A DNA stretch of 64,000 nt, taken from contig JAJDTM010000017.1 of the NCBI GenBank assembly GCA_022827185.1, positions 62,001-126,000 on the forward strand, written 5' to 3'. Under the pieces are notes generated by a model that saw only the letters and a list, made by a program, of their open reading frames with translations, searched no databases and was not told the DNA's origin. This DNA comes from Candidatus Poribacteria bacterium. Lineage in GTDB: Bacteria; Poribacteria; WGA-4E; WGA-3G. A program made the translations under genes and the position numbers. Positions 51,618 to 59,916 of the stretch are shown here, one piece after another (the stretch's first letter is position 1; every line of letters starts with the position of its first letter).

Positions 51618-51702
51618 GCCGGAGTGGTGAAATTGGTAGACGCACGGGACTCAAAATCCCGCGGGCCCTAGGTCCATGTCGGTTCGAGTCCGACCTCCGG
51701 CA
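51618..51702 (+). tRNA. tRNA-Leu (anticodon CAA)
   Basis: Acceptor stem GCCGGAG pairs with CTCCGGC (51695-51701), with discriminator A at 51702. D-arm GGTAGACGC, anticodon stem CGGGA/TCCCG with loop CTCAAAA (anticodon CAA at 51652-51654), a long variable arm typical of class II tRNAs, and the T-arm GGTTCGAGTCC. The 3' CCA is not encoded. Decodes UUG. Confidence 0.96.
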
Positions 51703-51706
51703 TCAG

Positions 51707-51742
51707 GCGATGGCTTTTCGTAGAGCCATCGCTTTCTCTTTT
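51707..51742 (+). terminator. Intrinsic terminator of tRNA-Leu
   Basis: GCGATGGCT (51707-51715) and AGCCATCGC (51724-51732) form a perfect 9-bp stem, followed by TTTCTCTTTT. Confidence 0.75.
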
Positions 51743-51746
51743 GCGT

Positions 51747-51875
51747 AGGACTTACGCAAATTGAGCGATATTTTAAACCCCCTAAATCCCCCTTATCAGG
51801 GGGACTTTGAAACTATGGAAGAACCCCCTAAATCCCCCTTATCAGGGGGACTTTAAGAGGGAATGCGTAGGTCCT
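51747..51875. repeat. Dispersed TIR/hairpin element, copy A6 (two core units)
   Basis: The most complete copy: left end AGGACTTACGCAAATTGAG, two cores AACCCCCTAAATCCCCCTTA...AGGGGGACTTT, and right end GAATGCGTAGGTCCT. Confidence 0.9.
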
Positions 51876-51882
51876 ATTGCGA

Positions 51883-52674
51883 TTACATTGAAACGATGGT
51901 ACGCATCCGTTGCGCGAGGTCAATTTGGGCTTCCCTGTCGCCACCGACTTCATGAATGACGTAACCGTCGTAGCCGATTGCTCGGAACGCTTCCATCACT
52001 GCCTGCCAGTCTGTGTCTCCATCTAATAAGTTAACGAACTGGTGTGCCCCGCGTGCGAAATCTTTGAAATGTACCCGTTTGATGCGGTGCGCGAGTTCAC
52101 GGATCCAGTGTTCGGGATAGCCGTAAGCCATCATATTTGCTGTGTCAAGATAAGTGCCGACCCATTCGCTGTCTATTTCGTCCACGATATCGCGCATCTC
52201 TTTAGGGCTGAGCAGGAATTTGTTCCAGACGTTTTCAAGCCCAATTGCGACACGGTGTGCTTCGGCAGAGGGTGCTAAGTCTTTCAGGATACCGACAAGG
52301 TTATCCCAGACTTCTTGGTATGTCCCTTCGGCGGTGAGTTGACCGGGGTGCAATAAGATGCCGCCGACACCGAGTGCTCCGGCGACTTCTAAGCCACGGG
52401 CGAGGGAGACCGCGCCTTTTTCGCGCTGCGTTGCATCTGTACTGAGGAGGTTACCCCGGTCGGCATAACCTGCTGTGATGCTGCCAATTTCAATACCTGC
52501 TGCCTTGCATTTCGCGGCGATGCCTTGAAGTTCCGCGTCGCTCATATTGATGTCGGTGTCTTTGCCTTCACCGAAAGTGAGTTCAACGGCATCGTATCCT
52601 GCATCTTGGCAGAGGGCGAGCGTATCGTCTAACGACATGTTTCCGAGTATGATTTGGGTAACACCTATCTTCAT
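51883..52674 (-). CDS. Sugar phosphate isomerase/epimerase (xylose isomerase-like TIM barrel)
   Basis: TIM-barrel protein of 263 residues in the AP-endonuclease-2/xylose-isomerase-like family. MKIGVTQIILGNMSLDDTLA starts the barrel. Metal-binding residues are spread over strands: VGIGLENVWNKF (Glu), WVGTYLDTANMMAYG (Asp, a typical motif), RVHFKDFARG (His) and DGYVIHEVGGDR (Glu). Such proteins act on sugars or inositols and often accompany Gfo/Idh/MocA oxidoreductases, as elsewhere in this window. Overlaps the preceding zinc-ribbon gene by ATGA (52671-52674), so the two are co-translated. Confidence 0.92.
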   Translation of the reverse strand: MKIGVTQIILGNMSLDDTLALCQDAGYDAVELTFGEGKDTDINMSDAELQGIAAKCKAAGIEIGSITAGYADRGNLLSTDATQREKGAVSLARGLEVAGALGVGGILLHPGQLTAEGTYQEVWDNLVGILKDLAPSAEAHRVAIGLENVWNKFLLSPKEMRDIVDEIDSEWVGTYLDTANMMAYGYPEHWIRELAHRIKRVHFKDFARGAHQFVNLLDGDTDWQAVMEAFRAIGYDGYVIHEVGGDREAQIDLAQRMRTIVSM

Positions 52675-52919
52675 TTTTTTTCCTTTTCACTGTGAAACTG
52701 TGTAGCGGTTAGAGATTGTATACAGAGGTACCGGATTTCGAGGCATTGCGGACACCGGATCGCAACATAGTAAGCGTCGTTGAATACGGCATCTATCCAG
52801 TTGTGTGATTGATCTTCCGATGGGCTTCCGAGGAACTGGTCAAGTACCTCGTATGGCCTGTCACAGTCTGGACAGATTTGTAGGTCGTGTCCGATGTCAG
52901 TCTGGTCGAGCCATCGCAT
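52671..52919 (-). CDS. Small zinc-ribbon-like protein
   Basis: Eighty-two residues with two CxxC knuckles, QICPDCDRPYEVLD at 15-21 and AIRCPQCLEIRYLC near 55-66, able to bind one zinc ion. The rest is acidic. Not assigned to a family. The stop overlaps the start of the sugar isomerase gene, so the two form an operon. It might be an adaptor or a nucleic-acid-binding protein; nothing decides this. Confidence 0.7.
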   Translation of the reverse strand: MRWLDQTDIGHDLQICPDCDRPYEVLDQFLGSPSEDQSHNWIDAVFNDAYYVAIRCPQCLEIRYLCIQSLTATQFHSEKEKK

Positions 52920-52934
52920 GATTACCGCCTCTCC

Positions 52935-54224
52935 TTAGGAAGATACCAAAAATTCGGAGACCGATTTGAGATAGCGGTTCGGTAGGCGTGCCTTGACGTG
53001 AATGGCTTCCTCTGTGTATTCAGTGTTAAGCACAGCACCGTATTTGTAGAGTAAATCGAGTGTTTTTCCTTCTGTGTACGGAATAGTGAGATCAAGGTTC
53101 GTACCGAGATCGGCGAAACGGTTTGCTAATGCTTCCATTAATGCCTCAACGCCATCGCCGTGTTGTGCTGAGATTGGGAATGCATCTGGGTACTGGCACT
53201 GTAGGATGTGCAGGTCCTCCTCTGTTTTGAGTCTATCAATTTTATTGAGAACCATAAACGTCGGGATGTCAGTCGCATCCAATTCGTCGAGAACTACGTT
53301 CACAGCGGCTATCTGTGCTTCTGCCTCTGGGTGGCTCACATCAACGACGTGAAGCAGAAAGTCTGCTGCTGCGACCTCTTCGAGCGTTGCCTTAAATGCG
53401 GCGACTAATTGATGTGGCAGTTTCTTGATAAATCCGACGGTGTCGCTCAAGAGAATCTGTTGCTTTTGCGGCAAATTCACCTTTCGTGTGGTTGAATCTA
53501 AAGTCGCGAACAGTTTATCTTCAGCCAAGACACTTTCACCTGTCAATCGGTTGAAAAGTGTTGATTTTCCGGCGTTGGTATATCCAACAAAGGACACCTT
53601 AATTTTTTCGGATCGGTTTCTTCGCTGCACATGACGTTGCTTTTCGACGGATTCGAGTGCTTTTCGGACGTGTGCGATGTTCCTACGGACCCAACGTCTA
53701 TCCATTTCGAGCTGTGTTTCACCCGGACCCCGGAGGTGTCTACCGCCGCCACCGCCAGTGGCGAGTCGTGAAAGGTGTGTCCACATCCGTGTGAGACGTG
53801 GCAGCGCGTATTCGAGTTGTGCTAAGGCGACTTGTAACCGTGCCTCTTTCGTGAGTGCGCGTTGGGCGAAAACCTGAAGGATGAGTCCTGTCCGGTCAAT
53901 TGTGGCGACATCAAGTTTCTGTTCAAGGTTCCGATCCTGTGCGGGTGACAGTTCTTCGTCAAAGATGATTGCGTCCGCATCAAGTTCTTCGATAAGAGGT
54001 TTGAGTTCTTCAACCTTCCCTTCGCCAATAAAATAGGTCGGATTTGGCATGTTACGGGGTTGAATTGTTTCACAGACAACTTCAATACCGGCAGTCTCTG
54101 CGAGTTGCCGGAGTTCTTGTAGCGATTCTTCTGTTTCTTGCATCGAGGTATGTCGTAGTTTTACGCCTACCAAAATCGCGCGTGAAGGTGGATTCGGTGA
54201 ACGTGTATCGTAAAGTTCTGGCAT
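52935..54224 (-). CDS. hflX: Ribosome-associated GTPase HflX
   Basis: GTPase of 429 residues that splits stalled 70S ribosomes under stress. The N-terminal HflX domain (PTYFIGEGKVEELKPLIEEL, ADAIIFDEELSPAQDRNLEQ) and the Gly-rich loop (TGGGGGRHLRGPGETQLEMD) precede a GTPase domain with VSFVGYTNAGKSTLFN (about 200-215), DTVGFIKKLPH and MVLNKIDRLKT. ATG at 54224 is preferred over a TTG directly before it, with AAAGGGG upstream. Shares the smpB/ssrA region with the trans-translation genes, both rescuing stalled ribosomes. Confidence 0.95.
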   Translation of the reverse strand: MPELYDTRSPNPPSRAILVGVKLRHTSMQETEESLQELRQLAETAGIEVVCETIQPRNMPNPTYFIGEGKVEELKPLIEELDADAIIFDEELSPAQDRNLEQKLDVATIDRTGLILQVFAQRALTKEARLQVALAQLEYALPRLTRMWTHLSRLATGGGGGRHLRGPGETQLEMDRRWVRRNIAHVRKALESVEKQRHVQRRNRSEKIKVSFVGYTNAGKSTLFNRLTGESVLAEDKLFATLDSTTRKVNLPQKQQILLSDTVGFIKKLPHQLVAAFKATLEEVAAADFLLHVVDVSHPEAEAQIAAVNVVLDELDATDIPTFMVLNKIDRLKTEEDLHILQCQYPDAFPISAQHGDGVEALMEALANRFADLGTNLDLTIPYTEGKTLDLLYKYGAVLNTEYTEEAIHVKARLPNRYLKSVSEFLVSS

Positions 54225-54296
54225 CAAGGTACCCCTTTCTCTGTTTTAGCGTGCAATCGAAGCACTGTGCTTTGATGCTTCCATCGCGCGGAACTT

Positions 54297-54325
54297 AGTA
54301 TAAATTTTATCAGATATACTTTCAG
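54297..54325 (-). promoter_or_regulatory. Possible promoter of hflX
   Basis: Minus-strand CTGAAA (54325-54320), 17 bp spacer, TATACT (54302-54297). A 13-base palindrome AAGCACTGTGCTT (54260-54272) lies in the leader. Confidence 0.35.
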
Positions 54326-54470
54326 TTTTCAACTAAAATCCGGTTTTAAGAAAAAACTTCAAATTTTCGGCAAGTACATGGCTTGAGTCAACCGCATTGG
54401 ATTAATTGTCGTTAGTTAAGAAAACGCGAATCGGTGTTCAAACAACCGACAACTTTTCTGTCATTTTTTC

Positions 54471-54499
54471 TTGCATACAAGTTGTTTGTATGTTATACT
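54471..54499 (+). promoter_or_regulatory. Promoter of smpB
   Basis: TTGCAT (54471-54476), 17 bp spacer, TATACT (54494-54499), TGT before the -10. The ATG begins 11 bases after the -10, so the 5' leader is only a few nucleotides. Confidence 0.6.
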
Positions 54500-54509
54500 T
54501 AACGACACT

Positions 54510-54968
54510 ATGAAAGGTGCTAAAGATTCTGCAACCCCAACGATTACCGTTAATCGCAAAGCGCGGTATGACTATCACTTACGTGACCGATATGAAGCAG
54601 GCGTTGTCTTGCAAGGCACTGAAGTGAAGGCGATTCGCGCAGGGCGGTTTAACCTAACAGATAGTTACGCACAAGTAGCAGACGGAGAGGTATTCCTGAT
54701 TGATGCGCACATCGGTCCGTATGAACACGGGAATATCGCCAATCACGAACCTAAACGGAAACGCAAACTGCTACTCAATCGTCGAGAGATCATGAAACTT
54801 GAACGTTCAATCCGTTCAAAAGGGATGACGATTGTTCCGACGCGCGCGTATTTTAGCAACGGCAGGGTGAAGTTGGAGTTGGCGGTTGCGATGGGTAAGC
54901 AACTTTATGATAAACGCGATAAGATAGAGCGTGAAGCGACTGCGAATGAGATACGAGCGTATAACTAA
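54510..54968 (+). CDS. smpB: SsrA-binding protein SmpB
   Basis: Binds tmRNA and delivers it to stalled ribosomes. The 152 residues include the SmpB fold: VNRKARYDYHLRDRYEAGVV, LQGTEVKAIRAGRFNLTDSY, HEPKRKRKLLLNRREI, GMTIVPTRAYFSNGRVKLEL and the C-terminal helix ending AMGKQLYDKRDKIEREA. A long open frame starts at the TTG of 54471, but that TTG is the -35 box, so the ATG at 54510 is used. No Shine-Dalgarno site lies before it. The tmRNA gene starts 53 bases downstream. Confidence 0.96.
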   Translation: MKGAKDSATPTITVNRKARYDYHLRDRYEAGVVLQGTEVKAIRAGRFNLTDSYAQVADGEVFLIDAHIGPYEHGNIANHEPKRKRKLLLNRREIMKLERSIRSKGMTIVPTRAYFSNGRVKLELAVAMGKQLYDKRDKIEREATANEIRAYN

Positions 54969-55021
54969 CAGCACTGTGGATGAATGTGTTAGTGCGGTTT
55001 CTCATCGTGTATTTACAATTT

Positions 55022-55374
55022 GGGGGTGTCAAGGTTTCGACGAAGGTAAATGAGATATAGGTTGCATGCCGAGGTCTCCGCAGGCCTCGTTAAATAGGCG
55101 GAACATTTATAAATGCTGATGAAGAATTAGCATTAGCCGCTTAATAGCGCGGCTACGCTTGACCGACCTGTTGCCCGTCAGGGAAGTTAAAGCGTTGCAA
55201 TACGGGCTAGCCGCTCGCTCATTCTCAAGGGGCGTGCCGCGAACTACTTTTGAGATAGTCTATTCTGAATCCTGCACAGGGGAGTCTGATAGGCGAATTT
55301 TAAAACCTGTGATAAGCATGTAGTAGCCTCTATTGAACTGCCTTCGGACGCGGGTTCGATTCCCGCCACCTCCA
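55022..55374 (+). ncRNA. ssrA: tmRNA (SsrA)
   Basis: The tRNA-like ends are clear: 5' GGGGGTG pairs with 3' CACCTCC (55367-55373), discriminator A at 55374, and the T-arm GGGTTCGATTCCCG is complete. The 3' CCA is not encoded. After the first pseudoknot (CCGAGGTC...GGCCTCG) the reading frame 55097-55144 encodes the tag GGTFINADEELALAA then TAA, ending in the LALAA/ALAA-type degradation signal. Downstream pseudoknots contain GCCCGTCAGGG-type pairing. Adjacent to smpB. Confidence 0.95.
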
Positions 55375-55427
55375 TTTCCGCGTGGTGATCCTGTTCTGGT
55401 TGCGCGTCTATTTGGTTGTGTAATGAC

Positions 55428-55808
55428 ATGGCTGAATTTGTCAACATGCCGCCTCGTATTCAGAAGACTGTGCGAGCGCATATAGGCGAGGATGAGGAAG
55501 TCTGTTTGTGTATCCTTGGTCGCTCAAGTTTGCTGCGCCCGGATTTCGTTTTTATCACGACGCGACGGGTGCTGGTCTTGGACGAACGATATATAGGCAG
55601 CCTCGCTGTCTCTTATGCGAATATCCGATGTAACCTATTATTCACCGAGATCCGTGATGTGAAGTTGGTCCGGCAGCTCAAGCATCGGCTTCTTAGTCAG
55701 GCAAGGCTTGAAATTAGCGTTGTACGTAACGTCCATTGGATTGATAATATCAACTTCCGTTCAGCCCGGTGTGCCTACGCCTGCATCACTGAGCAGCTCA
55801 CAAAGTAG
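55428..55808 (+). CDS. Small PH-like domain protein
   Basis: Protein of 126 residues. The pattern FVFITTRRVLVLDERYIGSL followed by NLLFTEIRDVKLVRQLKHRL resembles the bacterial PH-like fold, in which such proteins bind membranes or form oligomers. No signal peptide. ATG at 55428 is preferred over a TTG twelve bases earlier; the upstream Shine-Dalgarno is poor. It precedes the YqiJ/NfeD-like gene by nine bases, suggesting co-transcription. Confidence 0.6.
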   Translation: MAEFVNMPPRIQKTVRAHIGEDEEVCLCILGRSSLLRPDFVFITTRRVLVLDERYIGSLAVSYANIRCNLLFTEIRDVKLVRQLKHRLLSQARLEISVVRNVHWIDNINFRSARCAYACITEQLTK

Positions 55809-55817
55809 AAGGTAGCC

Positions 55818-56456
55818 ATGAGAGCGTTCCTGATGTATTTTTTCCTTTCGTATAACGTCTACTTTACGATTCCATTAGCGATTGTATTCTTATTGGTACT
55901 CTTTCGACTTGTTAAAGGTATAAGGGGTTCCGATGGTACGGATGCGGGCGAGGATATAGGTCCAGCTGCTGAAGGACAACACGCTCCTTTTGTTAGTATA
56001 CTTGGATTTCTAAATGTTGGCAAAGTACCGTTGGTGGTTGTGCTGATATTGCTATTTGCGACGTGGGGGATTGTTGGACTTGTTGCGAATTCGGCACTTG
56101 ATGTTGCTGAAGTGCCGCAGCGGGTGTGGCTATCGTGTATCATTGCGCTTTTCTTTTCTTTTCTAAGTGCTCGTTATATCTCTATCACGTTTTTGAAATT
56201 CTTTCCACAGCGCGAGAGAGATGTCAGCGATGACCAGCTGCTCGGTTTGAGTGGACGCGTCATCAGTGGACAGATTACGACTACTTTTGGTACGGCTCGG
56301 CTGCGAGTGCCAGATGGACCGGAGTTAACCGTCAGTTGCCGCGCCAAATCTGATGAAACCCCTCCTGTCAAGGGAGATACTGTGATCCTTGTAGACTATG
56401 ACGACACAAAGCGGATTTTTGATGTGAGAAAAGCAGAATTGATGGATGCTGATTAA
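55818..56456 (+). CDS. YqiJ/NfeD-like membrane protein with OB-fold
   Basis: Protein of 212 residues. Three hydrophobic segments (FTIPLAIVFLLVLFRLV near 16-33; VPLVVVLILLFATWGIVGLV near 70-90; VWLSCIIALFFSFLSARYIS near 103-123) are followed by a cytoplasmic beta-barrel of the NfeD type (LLGLSGRVISGQITTTFGTA, GDTVILVDYDDTKRIFDVRK). The block LNVGKVPLVVVL matches the YqiJ/DUF1449 family, which is often found with flotillin/SPFH proteins and is thought to organise membranes. No flotillin gene is present here. Confidence 0.75.
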   Translation: MRAFLMYFFLSYNVYFTIPLAIVFLLVLFRLVKGIRGSDGTDAGEDIGPAAEGQHAPFVSILGFLNVGKVPLVVVLILLFATWGIVGLVANSALDVAEVPQRVWLSCIIALFFSFLSARYISITFLKFFPQRERDVSDDQLLGLSGRVISGQITTTFGTARLRVPDGPELTVSCRAKSDETPPVKGDTVILVDYDDTKRIFDVRKAELMDAD

Positions 56457-56489
56457 AGGAAATATAGAAAAACATGAAAGGATGCACAA

Positions 56490-56999
56490 ATGGATACTGA
56501 GAAACAGGCGAAGACTGAAGTTAAAATTCACTTTCTCTCGATTGATCGGAGGACGGGAGCACCGATAGTTGTCCTGAAAGAGGAAGCGGAAGATTCAAAT
56601 CGGATACTCCTGATTTGGATCGGTGAATCGGAGGCGGCGGCTATTCAAATGCATTTAGAAAATGTCGAGCTCCCACGCCCTATGACACACGATTTGCTGA
56701 AAATTATGATTGAAACGCTTGATGCAAAGGTGGCAGATGTGTGTGTACGCGATGTCGAAGAAAGAACTTTTTTTGCGCATGTCACTTTGCAAGTAGGCGA
56801 CAACGAGATTGAGGTGGATTGCCGTCCGAGTGATGCAATCGCGCTTGCACTGCGCTGCGAAGTACCTATCTTTGTTGCCGAAGACGTGATTGCCGATCAC
56901 GGGTTCTCTGAACAGGAACTCAGCGAAGGGGAGCAACACGATCCGAAAGATGCTTTAGAGAACTTAGATGACGATACGCTGAAGCAGTATACGGTCTAA
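56490..56999 (+). CDS. Bifunctional nuclease (BFN/DUF151) family protein
   Basis: Protein of 169 residues with the family block APIVVLKEEAEDSNRILLIW, IGESEAAAIQMHLENVELPR, THDLLKIMIETLDAKVADVC and VDCRPSDAIALALRCEVPIF. BFN proteins have been reported to have DNase and RNase activity in plants and are linked with stress in bacteria. The conserved core lies at residues 7-135; the acidic tail after it (EQDLSEGEQHDPKD type) is common. Cytoplasmic. GAAAGGATG precedes the ATG. Confidence 0.88.
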   Translation: MDTEKQAKTEVKIHFLSIDRRTGAPIVVLKEEAEDSNRILLIWIGESEAAAIQMHLENVELPRPMTHDLLKIMIETLDAKVADVCVRDVEERTFFAHVTLQVGDNEIEVDCRPSDAIALALRCEVPIFVAEDVIADHGFSEQELSEGEQHDPKDALENLDDDTLKQYTV

Positions 57000-57052
57000 T
57001 GTGAAATTGCAAATATCCAGACTGTGCCTCTACCTCGCAAAGGAAAAAAATA

Positions 57053-58747
57053 GTGCATGATCTCATCATTCGCAACGGAACAGTTATTGATGGCACAGGG
57101 AACCCGGGTTTCAAAGCCGATATTGCCATCAACGGTGATCGGATTGCAGCTGTTGGTAATATATCTGAAGCTGCTTACCAGACGATTGATGCCGCAGGCA
57201 GATTAGTCACGCCGGGGTTCATAGATACGCATACACACATGGATGCGCAGTTTATGTGGGACCCGCTCGGCACGCCTGCGTGTTGGCACGGTATCACGAC
57301 GCTTGTCCTTGGCAGTTGTGGTGTGAGTTTTGCACCTGTCAAGCAGAGCGACCATACGGTTTTGGCGAAGGTCCTTGAGAGCGTTGAAGGGATTCCTGCG
57401 GAAAGTATCATGTCGAGTCTCCGTTGGAATTGGGAGACCTTCGGGGAATACTATGACGCTTTGGACGCTTGCCCGAAAGGTGTGAATGTCTGCGGTATGA
57501 TCGGGCATGCAGCGACCCGTTACCATGCGATGGGCGAAGAGAGCCTGAAAAGAGACCGGAACCCAACCCCCGATGAGATGAAGACGATGCAGGCTGCGAT
57601 TGATGAGGCAATGGAAGCAGGCGCACTCGGATTCTCCACTTCTCGAACCCTTACCCACAAAACCTCTGAAGGCATTCCTATCCCTGGTACTTTCGCACAT
57701 CTTGATGAACTCGTCTCACTCGCACAAGCGGTAGGCAGGCACAATAAAGGTGTTTTCCAATGGGCACCGGGTTTCGGTGAATATGAAAACTATCCGACGA
57801 CGGAGTATCCAGAGACCCGAAAAGAGATTCACCGCATCGCTGAGGTCAACCGGCAGAGCGGCTGTCCTGTAATCTTCAGCGCGTTCACACATGAAGCCGT
57901 GCCGACGATTCAGACGCTTTATTTAGGGTGGCTTGATGAAGAGCGTGCTAACGGTGCACAGGCGCGTCCGATGGTATCTTCCCGCGTCAACACAGTAATG
58001 GTTGGGCTTTGTAATTGGATGCCGATTCGCGATGCGAGCGCGTGGCGGGAGTTATACAGCCTCCCCTACGCTGAACGATTGACAGCGATCCAAGATGAAA
58101 AGACGCGTGCGCAGCTGCTTGACATTCCGCCAGAGAGCGATGAACGCCTCGGTAAAATGTTATACCGCTTCGGACCGACGGCGTGTGAATATGTCCGTAA
58201 ACCGGAGAATCTATTGCGCAATATTGCCAAGGAAAACAACGAACGTCCCATAGAAACAATTGTTCGGTTATTCTGCGAAACCGGTGGACGGCAACTCTTC
58301 GCCTTTGCGACAAACAATCATAACCTTGCACATGTTGAGGAAGTTGTACGCTATCGGGATACCCTCCTGGGTCTCGGTGATGCCGGCGCGCATGTCAATG
58401 CTATCTGCGATGCGTCCCTCTCAACGCATGCTTTGACGTATTGGCACGGTGAACGGCGGGTATTCTCGCTTGAAGAGACAATTCGTCGGTTGACTTCCGA
58501 CGGGGCAGAAGCCTTCGGGATTCCTGAACGTGGACTCCTACAGCCGGGCTACTATGCCGATGTCAATGTGATTGACGCGGATAACCTCTGCATGGAAATC
58601 CCTGAATTTGTTTATGACTTACCTGTTGGTGCCGGACGCTGGACGCAGCGGGCACAAGGGTACGATTACACGCTGGTGAACGGGAAAGTTGTCGTTGAGA
58701 ACGACAATCATACAGGTCGCCTTGTTGGGAAGTTAATCAGGATTTAA
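57053..58747 (+). CDS. D-aminoacylase-like N-acyl-D-amino-acid amidohydrolase
   Basis: Metal-dependent hydrolase of 564 residues of the amidohydrolase superfamily. The GTG start (57053) is supported by AAAGGAAAAAAATA; an overlapping ATG at 57057 is out of frame. Motifs: LIIRNGTVIDGTGNPGF, GFIDTHTHMDAQFMWD (His60/His62), LGSCGVSFAPV (the Cys metal ligand of D-aminoacylases), FSAFTHEAVP and the C-terminal Asp in GLGDAGAHVNAICDASLSTH. Would release N-acyl groups from D-amino acids or related amides; the substrate is not established. No signal peptide. Confidence 0.93.
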   Translation: MHDLIIRNGTVIDGTGNPGFKADIAINGDRIAAVGNISEAAYQTIDAAGRLVTPGFIDTHTHMDAQFMWDPLGTPACWHGITTLVLGSCGVSFAPVKQSDHTVLAKVLESVEGIPAESIMSSLRWNWETFGEYYDALDACPKGVNVCGMIGHAATRYHAMGEESLKRDRNPTPDEMKTMQAAIDEAMEAGALGFSTSRTLTHKTSEGIPIPGTFAHLDELVSLAQAVGRHNKGVFQWAPGFGEYENYPTTEYPETRKEIHRIAEVNRQSGCPVIFSAFTHEAVPTIQTLYLGWLDEERANGAQARPMVSSRVNTVMVGLCNWMPIRDASAWRELYSLPYAERLTAIQDEKTRAQLLDIPPESDERLGKMLYRFGPTACEYVRKPENLLRNIAKENNERPIETIVRLFCETGGRQLFAFATNNHNLAHVEEVVRYRDTLLGLGDAGAHVNAICDASLSTHALTYWHGERRVFSLEETIRRLTSDGAEAFGIPERGLLQPGYYADVNVIDADNLCMEIPEFVYDLPVGAGRWTQRAQGYDYTLVNGKVVVENDNHTGRLVGKLIRI

Positions 58748-58794
58748 AACTTGCAGGTGTAGCGAAATGCATCTTTTGTGAAGGGATACATATT

Positions 58795-58998
58795 ATGGCA
58801 AAACAGACACAAATTCCCGAATCAGACGATCCTAAGAGTGAGCAGTTCCGGGACTATATCCGGCATCGGCAACTTGAGATGCTTTCTGAGGATTTGTGGG
58901 ACGAGTATCTCTGGGGTGAATTGGGTGCTGCAGTCCGGGATTTCGAGAACGAACCGTGGGGAAAACCTTCGGAGGAAGATAACCCGGAATCACCCTAA
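58795..58998 (+). CDS. Unknown acidic protein of 67 residues
   Basis: Not recognised. The sequence is rich in Asp, Glu and Trp (FRDYIRHRQLEMLSEDLWDE; NEPWGKPSEEDNPESP) and has no hydrophobic segment. AAGGGA lies eight bases before the ATG. It ends 21 bases before the DNA methyltransferase gene, so it is probably co-transcribed with it; a longer overlapping frame starting at 58778 has a less sensible composition. Confidence 0.6.
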   Translation: MAKQTQIPESDDPKSEQFRDYIRHRQLEMLSEDLWDEYLWGELGAAVRDFENEPWGKPSEEDNPESP

Positions 58999-59019
58999 TT
59001 GTGAGAACGCGTAAACACT

Positions 59020-59916
59020 ATGGGCAATTCATCTAAAAAGAACTACATCATCCTCCATGAAAATTGCACCACTGCCTTAGATAGCAGCGACTTTACCGCA
59101 AAAATAGACCTCTCCTTTCTCGATCCTCCCTTTAATCAAGATAAGGCTTACAACGCTTGGGATGATAATATACCACCGGAGCGATATTGGGAGTGGATGC
59201 GCGATGTCTGTGCGAAGGTGTATGCCTTGACTTCCGATGGTGGCGCGATTTATTTTATGCAACGCGAGAAGAATACCGAATTCGTTTTGCAATGCTTACG
59301 CGATACTGGGTGGACTTTCCAAAATCTGATTATCTGGAAAAAGAAGACCTCGGCAGTACCGGGAACAAAGCGTTTCGGCAAGCATTATCAGGTTATTGCG
59401 TTTGCAACGAAAGGCAAAACGCCGCGCGTTTTCCATCGTCTGCGGATTGACCCACCGCTGCCAGCAGGCTACAAACACGCGCGCGAGAACGGTATGTTCG
59501 TTACCGATGTATGGGATGATATTCGTGAGTTGACCTCCGGCTATTTCGCAGGCGATGAGGCGTTGAGAGATGCGGATGGAAATCGTCTACATAAGCAACA
59601 AGCACCTATCCAACTTCTCCTTCGGATTATCCTATCTTCAACAAGCCCTGGTGATATCGTTTTGGATCCGTTCGCGGGTTCAGGGACAACGTTGGTTGTG
59701 GCAGAGCAATTAGGACGAAGGTCTATCGGAATTGAGCTTGACTTGCAGAATGTTGCGCTCATTGAAAACAGACTTGCCGAGCAGCGAGAATCGGATGATG
59801 TCTCCCGCTTTTTTAAGGATTACGCATGCACGCCGGATTTGGAAACGATTTGGGGAGAAGGTGGGCTGAACAGGAAATTCACTTCCTCTAATTCAGCATT
59901 CATAAGTCTACGATAA
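59020..59916 (+). CDS. Beta-class DNA methyltransferase, orphan
   Basis: Protein of 298 residues with motif order IV-I, typical of beta-class (N4-cytosine or N6-adenine) enzymes: motif IV LSFLDPPFNQD (35-38) near the N-terminus and motif I DPFAGSGTTLVVAEQ (216-224) near the C-terminus, then GRRSIGIELD. The target-recognition region lies between (KTSAVPGTKRFGKHYQVIAF). The final 45 residues are variable. No restriction endonuclease lies beside it, so it may be a solitary regulatory methyltransferase or a relic of a restriction system. Confidence 0.9.
   Translation: MGNSSKKNYIILHENCTTALDSSDFTAKIDLSFLDPPFNQDKAYNAWDDNIPPERYWEWMRDVCAKVYALTSDGGAIYFMQREKNTEFVLQCLRDTGWTFQNLIIWKKKTSAVPGTKRFGKHYQVIAFATKGKTPRVFHRLRIDPPLPAGYKHARENGMFVTDVWDDIRELTSGYFAGDEALRDADGNRLHKQQAPIQLLLRIILSSTSPGDIVLDPFAGSGTTLVVAEQLGRRSIGIELDLQNVALIENRLAEQRESDDVSRFFKDYACTPDLETIWGEGGLNRKFTSSNSAFISLR

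Noticed and set aside
54471..54509. N-terminal extension of SmpB beginning at TTG
   Set aside because: The TTG is the -35 box of a promoter with a 17 bp spacer and TATACT, so the extension would lie upstream of the transcript. The ATG at 54510 gives a normal SmpB.
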